A stretch of 64,000 nucleotides of DNA from DATCLS01 sp035296625 (lineage in GTDB: Bacteria > Actinomycetota > Acidimicrobiia > Acidimicrobiales > VFJN01), in assembly GCA_035296625.1 (NCBI GenBank), contig DATHAO010000049.1, positions 44,851-108,850 of the forward strand, read 5' to 3'. Both the position numbers and the translations under genes were made by a program. Below the pieces are notes generated by a model. The model searched no databases. It saw nothing but the letters and a program-made list of their open reading frames with translations, and was not told where the DNA came from. Below, piece after piece: positions 1 to 8,177 of this stretch. How positions within the stretch are numbered: the stretch's first letter is position 1; every line of letters starts with the position of its first letter.

Positions 1-57
1 GTCGACCCCACCGGCCGCTACGCGGTCACGTCCGGCTCCTCGCCAGCGCCCGCCTGA
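1..57 (+). CDS. C-terminal end of an upstream gene (partial)
   Basis: Frame 1 is open from the window edge for 18 codons and stops with TGA at 55-57, ending in a Ser/Pro/Ala-rich tail (SGSSPAPA). Too little is visible to name the protein. It lies in the same direction as the MOSC gene, with an 88-base gap that contains an inverted repeat, so the two need not be one operon. Confidence 0.4.
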   Translation, partial: VDPTGRYAVTSGSSPAPA

Positions 58-78
58 CGCCGGCCCCGGCGGGCAAGT

Positions 79-109
79 GTTGTGCGGACAGTGCGGCCCC
101 CGGCACAAC
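79..109. repeat. Inverted repeat upstream of MOSC gene
   Basis: GTTGTGC at 79-85 and GCACAAC at 103-109 form a perfect 7-bp inverted repeat with a 17-base spacer; a third related copy, TGCACAAT, follows at 114-121. It lies between the upstream stop and the MOSC start, so it may be a weak terminator or a regulator site. Function is not shown by the sequence. Confidence 0.3.
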
Positions 110-145
110 GTCCTGCACAATGTGCGGGAGCGGGAAAACCGGGGG

Positions 146-709
146 ATGCCCGGCCAGGATGGGCGCGTGTCCGGGATCGTCGAGGCCGTCCACCGCAGCG
201 CCCGCCACACCATGGCCAAGGCCGGGGCGGGTGCCATCGAGCTCGTCGCCGGCTTGGGCGTCCAGGGCGACGCCCATCTGGGCGCCACCGTCAAGCACCG
301 CTCCCGCGTGCGGCGCGATCCCACGGCGCCGAACCTGCGCCAGGTGCACCTGATCCACGCCGAGCTGCACGACGAGCTCCGGGCCCGGGGCTTCGCCGTC
401 GCCTCCGGGGCCATGGGCGAGAACGTCACGACCCGCGGCCTCGACGTGCTTGCCCTGCCCACCGGCACCCGGTTGCGCCTCGGCGAGACGGCGGTCGTCG
501 AGGTCACGGGCCTGCGCACCCCCTGCCGCCAGCTCGAGGGCGTGGCGTCGGGCCTGATGGCCGCCGTGCTCGACCGCGACGCCGACGGCGGGGTGGTCCG
601 CCGGGCCGGTGTCATGGCGATCGTGCTGGCCGGCGGCGAGGTCCGGCCCGGCGATCCCATCGAGGTCGGCCTGCCGGCAGCGCCCCACCGTGCTCTGCAA
701 CCGGTCTGA
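146..709 (+). CDS. MOSC domain protein
   Basis: A 187-residue protein made almost entirely of one MOSC (molybdenum cofactor sulfurase C-terminal) domain. The family signatures are visible: a GENVTTRGLD segment in the middle, the strand ending in RLRLG, and the TGLRTPCRQLE segment carrying the conserved cysteine. MOSC proteins bind a sulfur-carrying molybdenum cofactor or reduce N-hydroxylated compounds as partners of a reductase; which applies here cannot be read. I chose the ATG at 146 because it follows a G-rich ribosome-binding stretch and removes 23 non-conserved residues of an upstream in-frame start at 77. No redox partner is adjacent. Confidence 0.85.
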   Translation: MPGQDGRVSGIVEAVHRSARHTMAKAGAGAIELVAGLGVQGDAHLGATVKHRSRVRRDPTAPNLRQVHLIHAELHDELRARGFAVASGAMGENVTTRGLDVLALPTGTRLRLGETAVVEVTGLRTPCRQLEGVASGLMAAVLDRDADGGVVRRAGVMAIVLAGGEVRPGDPIEVGLPAAPHRALQPV

Positions 710-726
710 CACCCATGGGAGGTGTC
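708..726. terminator. Hairpin after MOSC gene
   Basis: GACACC (708-713) pairs with GGTGTC (721-726) across a 7-base loop, overlapping the MOSC stop codon. There is no T-tract, as is common in very GC-rich actinobacterial terminators. Confidence 0.35.
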
Positions 727-792
727 CGGCGGCCCCGCAGCGGGGATGGTTCTGTTTCGGACGATTCACCGTCGCGCCGGAGGGCCGCACAC

Positions 793-1524
793 ATGGCCGG
801 TCGTGAGGCCACTCTGATCCTGCTGCGCCACGGGCGGACGGCGTGGTCGGACCGTCAGGTGTTCACCGGGCAGGTCGACGTCCCCCTCAGCGACGACGGA
901 CGCGCGCAGGCCCGCGCCGCCGCACGGCGCCTCGCCGCGTTCCGTCCCGACCTGGTGTTGAGCAGCGACCTGCGGCGGGCCACGGACACCGCCCGAGCCG
1001 TCGGCGCCGCCTCCGGGGCCCGCGTGGCCGAGGACCCGCGCCTCCGCGAGGAGCGCCTCGGCGGCTGGGAGGGCCTCACCCGCCATGAGGTCGCGCAGCT
1101 CTACCCCCGAGAGTACGCGCGCTGGCGGGTCCACCACCTGGCCGCCTCTGCGAACCGCGAGGGCATGCCGGCCGTGGCCACCCGCGCCCTCGACGCCATC
1201 GGCGAGGCCCTCGACGCCTTGCCCGGCCGTGCGCCCACCCTCGTGGCGGTGACCCACCTGAACACGGCCCTCGCCCTGACCGGCCGGCTGCTCGGCTTGG
1301 CCGGCCGGGGCCTGGTGGCGGTGGGCAGCCTGCGGCCCGGGGCGTTCTCGGTGCTCGTGCAGCAGGAGTCGGGCGGCTGGACGCTCTGCGCCCACGACGT
1401 GGGCGTGAACGACCCCGCCGACCTCCCCGAGGCGGCCGCGCCGGCCACCGGGGACGAGCCTGACCCCTCGACCCCGGCCCCCGGCGACTCCCGCGGGCGC
1501 GTAGATCTGCGGGGATACTGCTGA
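793..1524 (+). CDS. Histidine phosphatase (phosphoglycerate mutase-like)
   Basis: A 243-residue branch-1 histidine phosphatase. The catalytic RHG motif (LLRHGRTAW) begins near residue 9, followed by the FTGQVDVPLSDDG segment typical of phosphoglycerate-mutase-like enzymes, an SSDLRRATDTA phosphate-pocket segment, the EERLGGWEG stretch with the acid residue, and a second histidine in VTHLNTAL. These enzymes dephosphorylate small metabolites through a phosphohistidine; the substrate is unknown. The last roughly 40 residues are a Pro/Ala/Asp-rich tail beyond the usual domain. The ATG at 793 is preceded by GGAGG; an in-frame ATG at 715 would add 26 unconserved residues. Confidence 0.85.
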   Translation: MAGREATLILLRHGRTAWSDRQVFTGQVDVPLSDDGRAQARAAARRLAAFRPDLVLSSDLRRATDTARAVGAASGARVAEDPRLREERLGGWEGLTRHEVAQLYPREYARWRVHHLAASANREGMPAVATRALDAIGEALDALPGRAPTLVAVTHLNTALALTGRLLGLAGRGLVAVGSLRPGAFSVLVQQESGGWTLCAHDVGVNDPADLPEAAAPATGDEPDPSTPAPGDSRGRVDLRGYC

Positions 1525-1556
1525 GCACGCCGGACGCTCGGGTACCGTCGGCATCG

Positions 1557-3548
1557 ATGGCCACCGGGACCGGACCGGCGTCGCAGCGGTCGGATGGGCG
1601 GCCGACGGCCGGCGTCCCGAGTCCGCCCGGCGCCCGGCGGTCCGGCCCCGTGCCGGGCACGGGTACCCGTCCCACTGCGGGCAGCGACCCCACCACGGGC
1701 ACTAGCCCCGCCACAGGAAGGCGGCCCACGAGGCGAGCGACGGGCGCCCGCCCCGCCGCGGCTAGCGACCCAGCCACAGGCGCCTTCCCCACCACGGGCT
1801 CCAGCCCCGCGGCAGGAAGGCGGCCCACAAGGCGGGCGCCGGGCACTCGTCCCCCCAGGGGCAGCGACCTCACCACGGGAAGCCATCCCACGACGAGAAC
1901 GCGCGCCGAGCCGCGGTACCGCACGGGAACCGACCCCGCCGTCGACGCCGACGCCCGGCCCGCCGCACACGCCCCGCCTGGTCCCGTCCGCCGGTCGCTG
2001 GTCGTGGTGGCTGCGCTCGTCGTGCTGGCCGGCCTGGGCCTGCGGGCCTACGTGTGGAGCACCGCCCTCGGCGAGCCCGACCTCGACGAGGCCACGGTCG
2101 GGGTGCAGGCCGAGGCGTTTCTCGACGGCGACGTGGCCGTGTTCTTCCCCAACCAGGCCTACGGCGGCACGCTGGAGACCGGACTCGTCGCCGTGGCGTT
2201 CGCGGTCCTCGGCACCTCGACGTTCGTGCTCAAGCTCGTGCCCGTGGCGCTCGCGGTGGCCGCCACGGCACTCACTTGGCGCGCCGCGCGCCGGGTCGTG
2301 CCGAGCCGGCTCGGGCAGTGGTGCGTGCCGGCGCTCATGTGGTGCTGGCCGGCCTCGGCCGTGCTGTTCTCGACGAAGGAGCGTGGCTTCTACGGCGTCG
2401 CGCTCGTGCTCGCCGCCGCCATCGTGCTTCTCGTCCTGCGCCTCGACGCCGAACCGACCGCCCGCGACATCGTGCTGGTCGGCCTCTGCCTCGGCCTCGG
2501 CTGGTGGACCACCCCGCTGTCGCTGCTCGTGGCGGTGCCCGCCCTGGCCTGGCTGATCGCACGCCACCCGGCCCTGGTCCGCGCCACCCGGCCCGTCGCC
2601 CTGGCCGCCCTGGCCGCGGGCCTGCCCTGGATCCTCCACAACGTCACGCACGGGTTCTCCTCACTGGAGGCGCCGTCCGGTTTCGGCACCAGCTGGGCGG
2701 ACCGCACCGGCGACTTCCTCGACAAGCTGCCGATCGTCGCCGGGCTCGAGACACCGTGGGACCCCGACCGGCGCCTGCTGCCCTGGAGCCTCGCCCTCCA
2801 GGCCGTGGTCGTGGTCGTCGTCGTGGTGGCCACCCTCCGCACGCGTCGCCGGGCGCCCGGCCTGCTGGCCACGATCCTCGTGGGCTACGGCGTGCTCTAC
2901 GGGCTGAACGGCCTCGTGGCCGGCGTCGGCGGCGACCCGCGCTACCTCTACCCGCTGCTGCCCGTGCTCGCCCTATCCGTGGGATCGCTGATTCCCGACC
3001 CGGTGCCCGCCGCGTCGGACCACCTGGTCGGCGCCGGCATTGTCGTGGCCGACGAGGACCGCGACCTCCGCATGCTCCTCGCCGTCACGGCCGCGGCCGT
3101 GGGGCTCACCGTGTGGGGCCTGGTGGGTACGCGCGCCGTGGCCTCCGCGCCGGACCCCGACAGCTTCCTGTCCTCCGACGGCATCGAGGGGGTGACCGAC
3201 CTGCTGGAGGACCGCGGCGTCGGCACGGCGATCACCGACGTTTCCGGGATGCAAATCACCTTCCTGTCCGACCGCCGCGTCGAGGCGAGCTCGTTCGTCG
3301 TGCCCCGCGTGCCCGCCGTCGAGCGCGGCGCCCGGGCCGACCCGACGAGCACCTACGTGCTCGACGCCGACCTCTACGGCAACGCCGACCGGCTCGACGC
3401 CTGGCTCACCGCCCGGGGGGTCGCCGCCGAGCGCCACCGCATCGGGCGCTGGCGGGTGTTCCTGCTCGACCAGCGGGTCCTCCCCGAAGACGCGGGACTG
3501 CTCGAAGCCTTCGGTCCCGTGCCGCCTCTGCCGGCCGAGCGTCGATAG
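1557..3548 (+). CDS. Multi-pass membrane glycosyltransferase-like protein (GT39/ArnT type)
   Basis: 663 residues. Residues 1-145 are a low-complexity Thr/Pro/Arg/Gly-rich region containing a 33-residue tandem repeat; the rest is a polytopic membrane protein with about ten hydrophobic segments and a C-terminal extracellular-looking domain. The first loop after the first helix carries acidic residues (EPDLDE), the position where GT39/ArnT-type, lipid-phosphate-sugar dependent glycosyltransferases keep their catalytic acid. It may transfer a sugar to a protein or envelope glycan. A run of eight valines and a GDPRYLYP motif are present. The ATG at 1557 is the only good start; the repeat-rich head could instead be partly untranslated. 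Confidence 0.65.
   Translation: MATGTGPASQRSDGRPTAGVPSPPGARRSGPVPGTGTRPTAGSDPTTGTSPATGRRPTRRATGARPAAASDPATGAFPTTGSSPAAGRRPTRRAPGTRPPRGSDLTTGSHPTTRTRAEPRYRTGTDPAVDADARPAAHAPPGPVRRSLVVVAALVVLAGLGLRAYVWSTALGEPDLDEATVGVQAEAFLDGDVAVFFPNQAYGGTLETGLVAVAFAVLGTSTFVLKLVPVALAVAATALTWRAARRVVPSRLGQWCVPALMWCWPASAVLFSTKERGFYGVALVLAAAIVLLVLRLDAEPTARDIVLVGLCLGLGWWTTPLSLLVAVPALAWLIARHPALVRATRPVALAALAAGLPWILHNVTHGFSSLEAPSGFGTSWADRTGDFLDKLPIVAGLETPWDPDRRLLPWSLALQAVVVVVVVVATLRTRRRAPGLLATILVGYGVLYGLNGLVAGVGGDPRYLYPLLPVLALSVGSLIPDPVPAASDHLVGAGIVVADEDRDLRMLLAVTAAAVGLTVWGLVGTRAVASAPDPDSFLSSDGIEGVTDLLEDRGVGTAITDVSGMQITFLSDRRVEASSFVVPRVPAVERGARADPTSTYVLDADLYGNADRLDAWLTARGVAAERHRIGRWRVFLLDQRVLPEDAGLLEAFGPVPPLPAERR
1683..1880 (+). 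repeat. 99-bp tandem repeat in the glycosyltransferase N-terminus
   Basis: Two diverged copies of a 99-bp (33-codon) unit; the shared core GGAAGGCGGCCCAC starts at 1716 and again at 1815. The peptide unit is built around GRRPTRRA flanked by TTG and SSP elements. It lies inside the reading frame and keeps it. Confidence 0.7.
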
Positions 3549-3558
3549 GTTGGCGCGT

Positions 3559-4113
3559 GTGACCGACGTCAGCGACCCTCAGACCGACGAGACCCCTGCG
3601 AGCGGCCAGGAGATCATCGTCGTGGCTCTCGACAAGCCGTCCCGGGCCTCCGAGCTGCTGCTGGCGCTGACGAACCTGGCCGGCGAGGGCAAGGTACGCA
3701 TGCACGACGCCGTCATCGTCGCCAAGGACGAGGGCGGGCGCAGCCGCACGGTGCAGACCGTCGACGTCACCCCGGCCAAGGGGGCGCTCGCCGGCACCTG
3801 GTGGGGCATGCTCGGCGGCCTGCTCATCGGCGGCCCGGCGTTCCTCGCCGCCGCCGTCGGCGGGGCGGCCGCCGGGGCGCTCTACGGCAAGCTCATCGAC
3901 AAGGGCCTCGATGACGGCTGGGTTAAGGAGATGGCCCAGTGGGTCGAGCCGGGCCGGTCGGCCTTGCTCCTGCTCGTCGACTCGGGCTTCGACCACGCCG
4001 TCATCACCGAGCTGCGCCGCTTCGAGGGCATCGGGCACCTCTCGTACACGACGCTGCCCGCCGATGCCCGGGCCGAGGTCGAGCGGGCCCTGTCCGGCAC
4101 GCCCGAGCCCTGA
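3559..4113 (+). CDS. DUF1269 family protein
   Basis: About 184 residues. The body matches the DUF1269 pattern: an N-terminal alpha/beta domain (EIIVVALDKPSRA), then a hydrophobic glycine-zipper-like stretch rich in GG and AGA near residues 77-115, then a second alpha/beta half ending in a conserved LRRFEGIGHLSYTTL. The family has no established function; members are often membrane-associated and stress-linked. It could start at TTG 3550 or GTG 3559; I prefer GTG. It begins 10 bases after the glycosyltransferase stop, so the two are probably cotranscribed, and it is followed by a strong hairpin. Confidence 0.75.
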   Translation: MTDVSDPQTDETPASGQEIIVVALDKPSRASELLLALTNLAGEGKVRMHDAVIVAKDEGGRSRTVQTVDVTPAKGALAGTWWGMLGGLLIGGPAFLAAAVGGAAAGALYGKLIDKGLDDGWVKEMAQWVEPGRSALLLLVDSGFDHAVITELRRFEGIGHLSYTTLPADARAEVERALSGTPEP

Positions 4114-4168
4114 CGAGACCGGTCCGGCGCGGCCGGCGACGACACCGCCGATCCGGTGGCCACCACCG

Positions 4169-4200
4169 CGGGGCGACGGCCGGCCCGCCGTCAGGCCCCG
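4169..4200. terminator. Bidirectional terminator hairpin
   Basis: Arms CGGGGC+GACGGC (4169-4180) and GCCGTC+GCCCCG (4187-4192, 4195-4200) form a 12-bp stem with a 2-base bulge and 6-base loop. It sits between the convergent DUF1269 gene and the CoA ligase gene and would serve both. Confidence 0.6.
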
Positions 4201-4232
4201 TCGCCGCGATCCGCACCGCACCCGGTCGGTCA

Positions 4233-5795
4233 TCAGCCCACCTGTCGGCCGGCCGCCGCCCAGTACGGCTCGCGCAGCTCGCGCTTGAGCAGCTTGCCCG
4301 ACGGGTTGCGGGGCAGGACCTCGGCGAGGTCAGTGGACTTGGGCAGCTTGTAGCCGGCGAGGTGCTGCCGGGCGAAGGCCACGACGTCGTCGTGGCTGGG
4401 CGGGGCGGCGGCGTCCACCGGCACCACGACCGCCTTGACGGCCTCGCCCCAGCGCTCGTCGGGCACGCCGAACACGGCCACGTCCGCGATCCCCGGGTGC
4501 TTCATCAGCACGTTCTCCACCTCGGCCGGGTACACGTTCTCGCCGCCGGTGACGATCATGTCCTTCACCCGGTCGTGCAGGTAGAGGTAGCCCTCGTCGT
4601 CCGCGTAGGCCACGTCGCCGGTCTTGAACCAGCCGTCCGGCGTAACGGCCTGGGCCGTGGCCTCCCGGTTGCGCCAGTATCCGGCCATGTTCTGGTGCGA
4701 GCGGGTCCACAGCTCGCCGACGATGCCCGTCGGGGCGTCCCGGTCGGTGCCGAGCTCGACGATGCGCATCTCGACCCACGGGTAGGGGCGCCCGCACGAG
4801 CGCAGCAGGTGCGGTCGGCCGACCGGGTCGTGGTCGGCGCCGCCGAGCTGCGTGATCGCGCCGGTCGTCTCGGTCAGCCCGTAGAGCTGCACGAACTCGC
4901 ACCCGAAGGTCTCCATTGCCCGCACGAGAACGGTGTCGGTGATCGGCGAGGCCCCGTAGGCGAGCAGGCGCAACGTCGAGAAGTCGGTAGTCTCCACGCC
5001 GGGCGTGGCCAGCAGGAACTGGATGACGGCCGGCACGAGGAACGCGTTCGTGACGCCGAAGGCCGGCACGACGCGGAGGATCTCGGCGGGGTCGATGTCG
5101 CGCAGCACGACCGTGCGGCACCCGTGGTAAAGGCCCACCATCGACCAGCCGGCGCCGGCGATGTGGAACATCGGCATCATGGCGAGGTTGACGGAGTCCG
5201 GCGTGAACCGCCACTGCTCGGACAGACCGCCCACGCCCTTGAAGAAGTTGTCGTTCGTGAGCATCACGCCCTTGGGCAGGCCGGTCGTGCCGGACGTGTA
5301 GAGCTGGAACGCGACGTCGTCGCCGGTCGTGGCCACGCCCGGGTCGTCGGGCGGCTGCGCCCCGATCCAGTCGTCGTAGGCCGGCCAGCGCTCGTGGCCC
5401 CCGATCGCCACGATCGTGCGCACGCCGTCGAGCCCGGCCTCGATCTGCTCGACGTGGCCGACGTGCTCGGGACCGACGATCACCACCTCGGCGCCAGCGT
5501 CCCCGATGATCGTAGCCATCTCGGCCGGGGCCAGCCGCCAGTTGACCGACACGTTGACGGCCCCGAGCTTGGCGAGGCCGAACGTGACGTCGAACCACTC
5601 GAGGCCGTTCTTGTCGATGAACGCGACGCGGTCGCCGGGGCCGACGCCCGCGGCGCGCAACGCCTGGGCCGCGCGGCTCGACCGCCGGTCGAGCTCGCCG
5701 AAGGCGATCGAGCGGCCGCCCACCTCGAGCGCCGGGGCGTCGGGCCGCTCGGCGGCGTGCGTGCGGACGATGTCGGCGATGGTGCTGATGGTCAT
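4233..5795 (-). CDS. Fatty-acyl/aryl-CoA ligase (FadD-type, AMP-binding)
   Basis: 520 residues, the standard length of a class I adenylate-forming CoA ligase. The P-loop YTSGTTGLPKG is at residues 166-176, the A5 motif YGLTETTG at about 305-312, the A7/A8 hinge region GWFKTGD at about 388-394, and the catalytic lysine in PSGKLLKR near 501. It would activate a carboxylic acid to its acyl-CoA using ATP. Substrate is unknown; the closest style is medium/long-chain FadD proteins. It lies downstream of, and in the same direction as, a TetR gene (27-base gap), with a near-perfect inverted repeat in that gap that may be the regulator's binding site. Confidence 0.88.
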   Translation of the reverse strand: MTISTIADIVRTHAAERPDAPALEVGGRSIAFGELDRRSSRAAQALRAAGVGPGDRVAFIDKNGLEWFDVTFGLAKLGAVNVSVNWRLAPAEMATIIGDAGAEVVIVGPEHVGHVEQIEAGLDGVRTIVAIGGHERWPAYDDWIGAQPPDDPGVATTGDDVAFQLYTSGTTGLPKGVMLTNDNFFKGVGGLSEQWRFTPDSVNLAMMPMFHIAGAGWSMVGLYHGCRTVVLRDIDPAEILRVVPAFGVTNAFLVPAVIQFLLATPGVETTDFSTLRLLAYGASPITDTVLVRAMETFGCEFVQLYGLTETTGAITQLGGADHDPVGRPHLLRSCGRPYPWVEMRIVELGTDRDAPTGIVGELWTRSHQNMAGYWRNREATAQAVTPDGWFKTGDVAYADDEGYLYLHDRVKDMIVTGGENVYPAEVENVLMKHPGIADVAVFGVPDERWGEAVKAVVVPVDAAAPPSHDDVVAFARQHLAGYKLPKSTDLAEVLPRNPSGKLLKRELREPYWAAAGRQVG

Positions 5796-5808
5796 GGTTC
5801 CCTCCCCC

Positions 5809-5827
5809 GGTGACGTCCGATGTCACC
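5809..5827. promoter_or_regulatory. Inverted repeat upstream of the CoA ligase gene
   Basis: GGTGAC (5809-5814) and GTCACC (5822-5827) are perfect arms with a 7-base spacer, overlapping the last codon of the TetR gene and lying 14 bases before the ligase start. A TetR operator is plausible. The arms resemble the island dyad found after 25 kb but the spacer is one base longer. Confidence 0.4.
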
Positions 5828-6548
5828 CGTTGTCATACGATCGCCGTCCCGCCAGGCCGGCGGCGGCGTCGCCGACGGCGAGAAACAGCACGGTGGCGTC
5901 GTCCACCAGCTGGTCGCGGCCCACGTCGATGCGGCCGGCCAGCCAGGCGACCAGCAACTCGCTGAAGCCCCCGACCAGGATCGCGGCGCTGATGCGGCCC
6001 ACCTGGTCGGCTCCCGGGGGCGGCGGCCGGCGGCGGGCGGCATCGCGTTCGACGAGCTCGACCAGCTCGTGGCCGGTCTCGACCCGGCGCCGGTTCAGCG
6101 CCTCGTTCCCGAGCGCCTCGACGTACAGCACCCGGGCGCAGCGCCGGTCCTCGTCGACGAAGCGCACGATGTGGTCGACGACGGTCCGCGTGCGGGCGGC
6201 CGGGTCGGGCGCCGAGGCCGCGAGCGCGGCGCCCAGGCCGGTGAGCAGGTCGTCGACGATCCGGTCGTAGACGGTCACCACCAGGTCGTCGAGGTCGGGG
6301 AAGCTCTCGTAGAAATAGCGGGCGTTCAACCGGGCCCGCTGGCACACGGCTCGCACGGTGGTGCCCGCCCAGCCCTCGGTGCCGAGCAGCTCGAACGCGG
6401 CGTCCAGCAGCAGGGAGCGACGCTGCGCCCGGCGATGCTCGGCGGGCACGCCCGCCCAGCGCGAGCGATCGGCGGCGCCCGGCGGGCCGCTGGTGGCCAC
6501 GTCAGAGCTCTCGTCGGCGGTCCCGTCGGCGGCGGTCAGGCTTGGCAA
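5823..6548 (-). CDS. TetR/AcrR family transcriptional regulator
   Basis: About 241 residues from a TTG start, or about 225 from a GTG at codon 17. An N-terminal three-helix DNA-binding domain is visible around residues 40-90 (LLLDAAFELLGTEGWAGTTV then RARLNARYFYESFPDLDDLV), followed by a helical ligand-binding domain. It is in the same direction as the CoA ligase and divergent from the FAD monooxygenase operon, so it probably represses one or both in the absence of an acyl-type ligand. The first 35 residues are unconserved, which makes the start uncertain. Confidence 0.85.
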   Translation of the reverse strand: MPSLTAADGTADESSDVATSGPPGAADRSRWAGVPAEHRRAQRRSLLLDAAFELLGTEGWAGTTVRAVCQRARLNARYFYESFPDLDDLVVTVYDRIVDDLLTGLGAALAASAPDPAARTRTVVDHIVRFVDEDRRCARVLYVEALGNEALNRRRVETGHELVELVERDAARRRPPPPGADQVGRISAAILVGGFSELLVAWLAGRIDVGRDQLVDDATVLFLAVGDAAAGLAGRRSYDNG

Positions 6549-6590
6549 CGGTCGTTACCATACCTTAGGGTCCGGGCAGCGGCCGTTGCC
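6544..6590. promoter_or_regulatory. Inverted repeat in the TetR / FAD monooxygenase divergent promoter
   Basis: GGCAACGG at 6544-6551 and CCGTTGCC at 6583-6590 are perfect 8-bp inverted arms separated by 31 bases. Between them is the only A/T-rich stretch of the gap (TACCATACCTTAGG), likely carrying promoter elements. The left arm overlaps the TTG start of the TetR frame. Confidence 0.4.
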
Positions 6591-6635
6591 GTGGGTGGTG
6601 GGCGGTCGTCGTGAGGCCCGAGGGGAGGCAACTCC

Positions 6636-8177
6636 GTGGCGCAGCGCGTGGTGATCGTGGGCGGCGGCGTCGGCGGGGCGGCCACGGCCCTGGCCCTGGC
6701 CGACGGCGGTCACCGCGTGACGCTGATCGAGCGCGACGACCTGGGCCCGCTGGCCGACCCCGAGGCCGCGTTCACGGCAGAGTGCCCGGGCGCCCCGCAG
6801 GTGCACCACACCCACGCCTTCCTGGCCCGCCTGGCCGTGGTGCTACGCGACCGGTTCCCGGACGTGCTCGACGCGCTGATGGCCGCCGGAGGCACGACTC
6901 TTCCGGCGAGCGCCGACCTCGGCGACCCTCGCCCGGGCGACGAGGACCTGGCCGTGCTCGTCGTGCGGCGGACCACGCTCGAATGGGTCCTGCGCCGGGC
7001 GGTGGCGTCCCGCCCGGCGATCGACGTGCGCACCGGCGTGGGCGTCACCGGCCTGGTCGCGGTGCCCGGCGACGCCGCGGACGAGGAGAGCGCGACGGGG
7101 CCGACGGGCGCGGCCGCCGGGGTCGGGGGCGCCGGCGTCCCGGTCGTCACGGGGGTGCGGCTCCACGACGGCACCGTGCTCGACGCCGACGTGGTAGTCG
7201 CGGCCAACGGGCGCCGCTCGGACGTGCCAGCCTGGTTGGCCCCGTTCGGCGTCGAGGTGCCCGAGACGGTCCACGAGAGCGGCCTCATGTACCTGTCGCG
7301 CTGGTACCGGCCGCCGGCCGGCCACGATCTCGTGCTCGACTTCCGCCTCGGCGACCTGGGCTTCGTGAAGTACCTGGGCGTTCCCGGCGACGGCGGCACG
7401 CTGTCGGTGACGCTCGCCATCCGGGTGGCCGACGCCGAGCTGCGGGCCCACCTCGCCGATCCGGACGTCTTCGACCGGGCCTGCCACTTGCTGCCGGGCC
7501 CCGACCGCTTCTTCGCCCACGGTCCGCTCGAACCACTCGGGCCGGTCCTCCCCATGGGCGGGCTGCTCAACCGCCTCCGCCGCTTCGTCGCCGGCACCGG
7601 TGAGCCGACCGTCGCCGGCTTCCACGCCGTCGGCGACGCCCACACCTGCACGAACCCGCTCTACGGGCGGGGCTGCTCGCTGGCCGTCGTGCAGGCGGTC
7701 GAGCTGGCCGATGCCCTCGCCGCCAACCCCGACGACCCGATCGCCCGAGCCCGGCGCTACGAGCAGGCGTCCACGCGCGAGGTCGAGCCGTGGTTCGACG
7801 TGGCCGTGCAGATGGATGCCCTCGGCTCGGACCGCGGCCCGGAAGACGGGGACGGGCGCCCCGGCGGGTCGGGCGCCGGGTCCAGCAAGGCGCTCGTCGC
7901 CCTGCGCGTGGCGGCCGCGACCGACCCGGTGATCGCCCGGGCGCTGGTCCGCTTCTGGAACGTCCTGGCGACGCCCGCCGACCTCATGGCCGATCCCGAG
8001 TTCCTGGCTCGGGCGGCGGCCGTCATGGCCGACGCCGACGCCCACCCGGCTCCGCCCCGTAGCGGTCCGTCGCGGACCGAACTGCTCGCGTCCCTTGCCC
8101 CACCTGATCGGAGCGCCCCCGCATGCCCGACGCCAACCGCCCCGCCGACGCCCCACTCGTGCGGTCGCGCCCGGTGA
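6636..8177 (+). CDS. FAD-dependent monooxygenase/oxidoreductase
   Basis: 513 residues. A Rossmann FAD-binding motif is at the start (VVIVGGGVGGAATALALA, residues 5-22, then an acidic ERD), an HHTHAF segment near 54 resembles the substrate/flavin region of polyketide and terpene epoxidase-like flavoproteins, and the second FAD motif GDAHTCTNPLYGRG is near 332. This is a class A flavoprotein monooxygenase or epoxidase-like fold. The downstream gene is an epoxide hydrolase, so epoxidation of an alkene or aromatic substrate is a reasonable inference. The GTG start at 6636 has a clear GGGGAGG ribosome site. The last 18 codons overlap the hydrolase gene by 55 bases. Confidence 0.75.
   Translation: MAQRVVIVGGGVGGAATALALADGGHRVTLIERDDLGPLADPEAAFTAECPGAPQVHHTHAFLARLAVVLRDRFPDVLDALMAAGGTTLPASADLGDPRPGDEDLAVLVVRRTTLEWVLRRAVASRPAIDVRTGVGVTGLVAVPGDAADEESATGPTGAAAGVGGAGVPVVTGVRLHDGTVLDADVVVAANGRRSDVPAWLAPFGVEVPETVHESGLMYLSRWYRPPAGHDLVLDFRLGDLGFVKYLGVPGDGGTLSVTLAIRVADAELRAHLADPDVFDRACHLLPGPDRFFAHGPLEPLGPVLPMGGLLNRLRRFVAGTGEPTVAGFHAVGDAHTCTNPLYGRGCSLAVVQAVELADALAANPDDPIARARRYEQASTREVEPWFDVAVQMDALGSDRGPEDGDGRPGGSGAGSSKALVALRVAAATDPVIARALVRFWNVLATPADLMADPEFLARAAAVMADADAHPAPPRSGPSRTELLASLAPPDRSAPACPTPTAPPTPHSCGRAR

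Noticed and set aside
2800..2840. GTC/GTG repeat encoding eight valines as a phase-variable tract
   Set aside because: It is a membrane helix with mixed synonymous codons, not a uniform simple repeat.
3939..5813. A 624-codon plus-strand open frame
   Set aside because: Antisense shadow of the CoA ligase at 4233-5795, which has all its motifs; the plus frame is His/Arg/Val-rich without domain structure.
5809..5827. GGTGAC-N7-GTCACC as an eighth copy of the island operator
   Set aside because: The spacer is 7, not 6, and the right arm is GTCAC rather than GTYAG-type; it is 19 kb outside the island and next to its own TetR gene. Kept as a separate site.
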